34,296 nucleotides of DNA, taken from the NCBI GenBank assembly GCA_016868375.1, contig VGHA01000033.1, forward strand, positions 1 through 34,296, written 5' to 3'. The position numbers and the translations under genes are program-made. Numbering within the stretch: position 1 is the first letter of the stretch; the number at the start of each line of letters is the position of its first letter. The notes below the pieces were generated by a model, which had not been told where the DNA came from, made no database searches, and saw only the letters and a list, made by a program, of their open reading frames with translations. This document shows positions 32,501-34,296 of this stretch, piece by piece. The DNA is from Betaproteobacteria bacterium (lineage in GTDB: Bacteria; Pseudomonadota; Gammaproteobacteria; Burkholderiales; Burkholderiaceae_E).

Positions 32501-34296
32501 CGCGTGCTTGCAACGATGAGCCAGGCAGGCGCCGCCATGGCGGCAGCGCGCGGCTTGCCCTCTCCAACCCCTGCATCGGGTACGGCCGCTGCGCGCGTGG
32601 CACCTGACACGCCATCGGTTGCCAACGCAAATCGGGCGATCATTCTTGGCGCCATCCGGCAGATGCAAATTGGCGACCGGGTATTTTTGAAGGCCTCGCG
32701 CAAAGGGGAGATCGGCCTGAGCAAGCTGCCCGCCGATCCCAGCGGAACCTTGAAACTTGATCTGATGCTGGGCATGGGCGACCGCAATGTGTTTGATGTC
32801 AAGCGCCAGCCCAACGGCAACTTCACCGTATCCATTCGGGCGGGCTCCACGCTGTCCGCGCGCGCCGGCGTAAGCGCCTCGCCCGCGGCTTTGGCAGAGG
32901 TGGCCAAGGCATCCGGCAAGATCCAGCTCTCCTCAACTTCTGTCGAGGGCTGTACCTTTGAGTTTTCGCCTGATCAGGGCATCGCGTTCATCGAACACAT
33001 CCTGGAAAACAAGCCCGTTGATGCGGCGCTGCTGGCCACTGCGCGCGATATTCGTACCGTTTCCAAGGACGAAGACAAGCTGATGATCGAGGCGGGACTC
33101 GGGCTCTCGAGCGACTCCATCATCAAGGCACTGAAAGGAAAGTCTGACGATGCGGCCAAGGCGCTCAAGCCCGGGCTCGAATCAAAAGGCGCCTCTCTGG
33201 TGCAAGAACCCTCAGTCAGCGTGGCCAAGGCGGTCTGGTCGCGCGCATGGGCGCAGGCCACCCAAGACAACGCAAAAGTCCACGTGATGAAGCGCGCCAC
33301 CGGATATCAGCTCGAGGCATCGCTTGGCGCTGAGCTCACAGTGAAGCTCCCGTCCCTCGCTGAGAACGTTCTCAAGCCCGCACTGGCCTCTCGCGTTGAC
33401 GACCATGCGGTCAAGTCGTCTGTGTCCGGTACCAATACGAATCTGGGCGGGGTGAAGGCATCCGTTTCGCGGGTCTATGAGGCCGAACTATCGGTCGAAC
33501 AGAAGGCGCTTGATGGCAGCATCCGCAAGGCTGAATTCGAGTTTGCCGTTCCACTGGTTCCGGGTCTCGATACCTCGGCATTAGGCGGCGTCGACCCAAG
33601 GCTGAAGGCGCAGCTTGATCGCTTACCACTAGAGCGACGCGCCGAATTCGACCAGCTGCTTAAGCAGGTCGACAACTCCGAGGGCTATCTGCTGCTTGCA
33701 GCCTCGCGGCTCGACGACTCGGTTTGTAATGCATTGAACGCCGAGTTCAGCCTCGAGCGGGAGATGGCCAACGAACTCGGACGGATGCACTCGCGCGGCT
33801 CGCGCGACGCCGCCCAGGATCGGGCCTGCAAAGCGCATGGCGAGCGGCTCGCCGGCCTTGGCGAACAGGCGGCTGAATTCAAGCTTGAGCGGCTGATCGT
33901 CGTGAAAGGCGCTTCGATGACCCGCGAGCAGGCGCTCGGGGTCGGGCTCCTGCGCCTCGAGCGACAGGGGCAGGCAGGCACCGGCAGCACCGTGGGGCAG
34001 GTTGACCTGACGGCGCCGCCAAGCCAGGGGCTCTCGCAGCCACCGGCGCAAGCGCCTGTCAAGTCCGACGACACGGTATCCGTGTCGGGCTCTACCGCCA
34101 TGTTCAACGTTGCTGCGCCCGTGCTCCGCGCAGGCGTTCAGCCCGCCGACAAGGTGGTGGCGTTACTCGATTCGCTCGAGGCCAGGCGCGGATTATCGGA
34201 TCGCGACGCCAGTGACGATCCTATCGCGCTCATCCGAGAGGGGCTTGGGGCCAGGCAGAGGCCGAGCGTAATAAGCACGCTGAACGGACTCGAGGG
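29519..34296 (+). CDS. Giant putative type III effector, partial at 3' end (at least 1,592 codons)
   Basis: The frame opens at ATG 29519 (GAGGAG at 29508-29513) and has no stop to the window edge, so the full protein exceeds 1,592 aa. Residues ~8-30 are rich in Ser, Thr, Gln, Ala and Asn, as in type III secretion signals. There follow a basic patch (~41-76), a Pro/Ala/Ser linker (~95-158), a long mainly helical, charged region (~175-1010) with coiled-coil-like stretches, a beta-rich region (~1040-1355; e.g. RNVFDVKRQPNGNFTVSIRA, YEAELSVEQKALDGS) and a further helical part. No Sec signal, membrane helix, WxxxE or enzyme motif was found. Size and the preceding chaperone recall the AvrE/DspE effectors; this is a hypothesis. 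Base composition matches its neighbours. Confidence 0.7.
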   Translation, partial: MAWGFFNRGIKVTGQSASNTVAQAGGVASTRIGGGTRTEKVFHARFVNFFKSCARKISPRKHTILKAGGDTNCYLLARKNDPGKLRLDLAGRLRNPALAEARAAAAVKTNPSGSASPASEVIGSSAVEAPPIALPGESSEQPSASDTRALTGTERLTAIGSRSASIELARTQLQSADTAERLTGRAADAKLMGDILADFSLLSDPSGQGISDELAASAREMLTLQLLSLKLPEGKQKLEDGPIATPLRADIDTDDTRRALNQRYQYLPAKLNDTETDSDRKARGDRQWPSPVQQADAFLSQLGDLLTRIAAPSADANAAPIDPRLIDRLFEQSPLQATHGKSQALSEVQTFDALYQVRQLLSMLADRGASSENDARIRRAVLNEIAPAPEAPTGKLSKKERNDYAIRVKAHQDSPSNLSNELSEQVEKRLPLARLRAYCEQVDRQFGREGSLDDARLQLKLAAAGNDGERDWIKRGHELGLAVRNLDRAWTIRTRHGGDNQSPFVAGSRIRIDAKLMAALLAPTRPGNALNQVQGTNTRDVNLLVAHAIALQKSMDDQQAWLDAGETSVVDADDSDPDPVNQTVKALFNTKDLKNMGFSDTDLNQMERDGRLAGLLEAASALGAAGMRSAEGVAQVNQLVTQARNRLIDNTLATKGLRDLAGVEARAEALVAIARSGETRRAPLIESLASMVSAVNAAGQLEAYDRAGAALARAYDDRIAIDLEVEQAERTLNTLSEPPTSLKLSATDAKTVEVARQLEEFRHLASLFTAMGVVGRKLEAGINLQPQGSEARAALEQDQKALKDQLQDIHDGLTQSKAALARRSNHPLIAAHASVLQGTSLTAAVQWVNDASSESVNGVDKVLDAASALITLELAPARSRLCESRIREAARVQTRLLEQRREALPDPHRSALQPELRSIAASLYLDHLQAASSAGEPAAEFVLANTRESFIERAHARGIDTDAFALEIDDTLLRDLDEEALGKWISDTQQSRAERVLATMSQAGAAMAAARGLPSPTPASGTAAARVAPDTPSVANANRAIILGAIRQMQIGDRVFLKASRKGEIGLSKLPADPSGTLKLDLMLGMGDRNVFDVKRQPNGNFTVSIRAGSTLSARAGVSASPAALAEVAKASGKIQLSSTSVEGCTFEFSPDQGIAFIEHILENKPVDAALLATARDIRTVSKDEDKLMIEAGLGLSSDSIIKALKGKSDDAAKALKPGLESKGASLVQEPSVSVAKAVWSRAWAQATQDNAKVHVMKRATGYQLEASLGAELTVKLPSLAENVLKPALASRVDDHAVKSSVSGTNTNLGGVKASVSRVYEAELSVEQKALDGSIRKAEFEFAVPLVPGLDTSALGGVDPRLKAQLDRLPLERRAEFDQLLKQVDNSEGYLLLAASRLDDSVCNALNAEFSLEREMANELGRMHSRGSRDAAQDRACKAHGERLAGLGEQAAEFKLERLIVVKGASMTREQALGVGLLRLERQGQAGTGSTVGQVDLTAPPSQGLSQPPAQAPVKSDDTVSVSGSTAMFNVAAPVLRAGVQPADKVVALLDSLEARRGLSDRDASDDPIALIREGLGARQRPSVISTLNGLE

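Overview
The window reads as a high-GC betaproteobacterial chromosome, most likely Burkholderiales. This is inferred from gene content: a Bug/TctC-type periplasmic binding protein, two complete branched-chain-amino-acid-type (Liv) ABC systems, LysR-controlled catabolic genes, an alpha-methylacyl-CoA racemase and a DUF2322 protein. Genes are tightly packed, often with 4-bp start/stop overlaps. No tRNA, rRNA, CRISPR array or insertion sequence was recognised, and no stretch over about 300 bases lacks a candidate gene.

Layout. (1) 48-4614 (+): a first Liv system (binding protein, LivH, LivM, LivG, LivF). (2) 4589-5794: a small membrane-anchored unknown (-) and a nitroreductase-family protein (+). 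(3) 12542-5980 (-): a probable catabolic operon of Bug binding protein, M20 amidohydrolase, molybdenum hydroxylase large subunit, a fused FeS/FAD subunit and 3-hydroxyanthranilate 3,4-dioxygenase. A divergent LysR regulator at 12684 is its likely controller. (4) 13607-16879 (+): a TRIC/UPF0126 membrane protein, an alpha-methylacyl-CoA racemase, an MFS transporter and a 54-aa membrane peptide. (5) 17081-24967 (+): a second Liv system followed by a shikimate-dehydrogenase-like enzyme, a cupin and a five-haem cytochrome c gene broken by two in-frame TAA codons. (6) 25027-25341: DUF2322 protein. (7) 25449-28966 (+): a zinc-starvation operon of His-rich outer-membrane barrel, ZnuA-like binding protein, ZnuB-like permease and Zur. 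Its promoter is overlapped by two Zur-box-like sites, and no ATPase gene is present. (8) 29050-34296 (+): a CesT-type secretion chaperone and a giant open frame (at least 1,592 codons, running off the window) that looks like a type III effector.

The least explained parts are the chaperone plus giant protein at the right end, the minus-strand operon pairing a molybdenum hydroxylase with an amidohydrolase and 3-hydroxyanthranilate ring cleavage, and the doubly interrupted cytochrome gene. All functional calls come from reading motifs by eye; no database search was possible.
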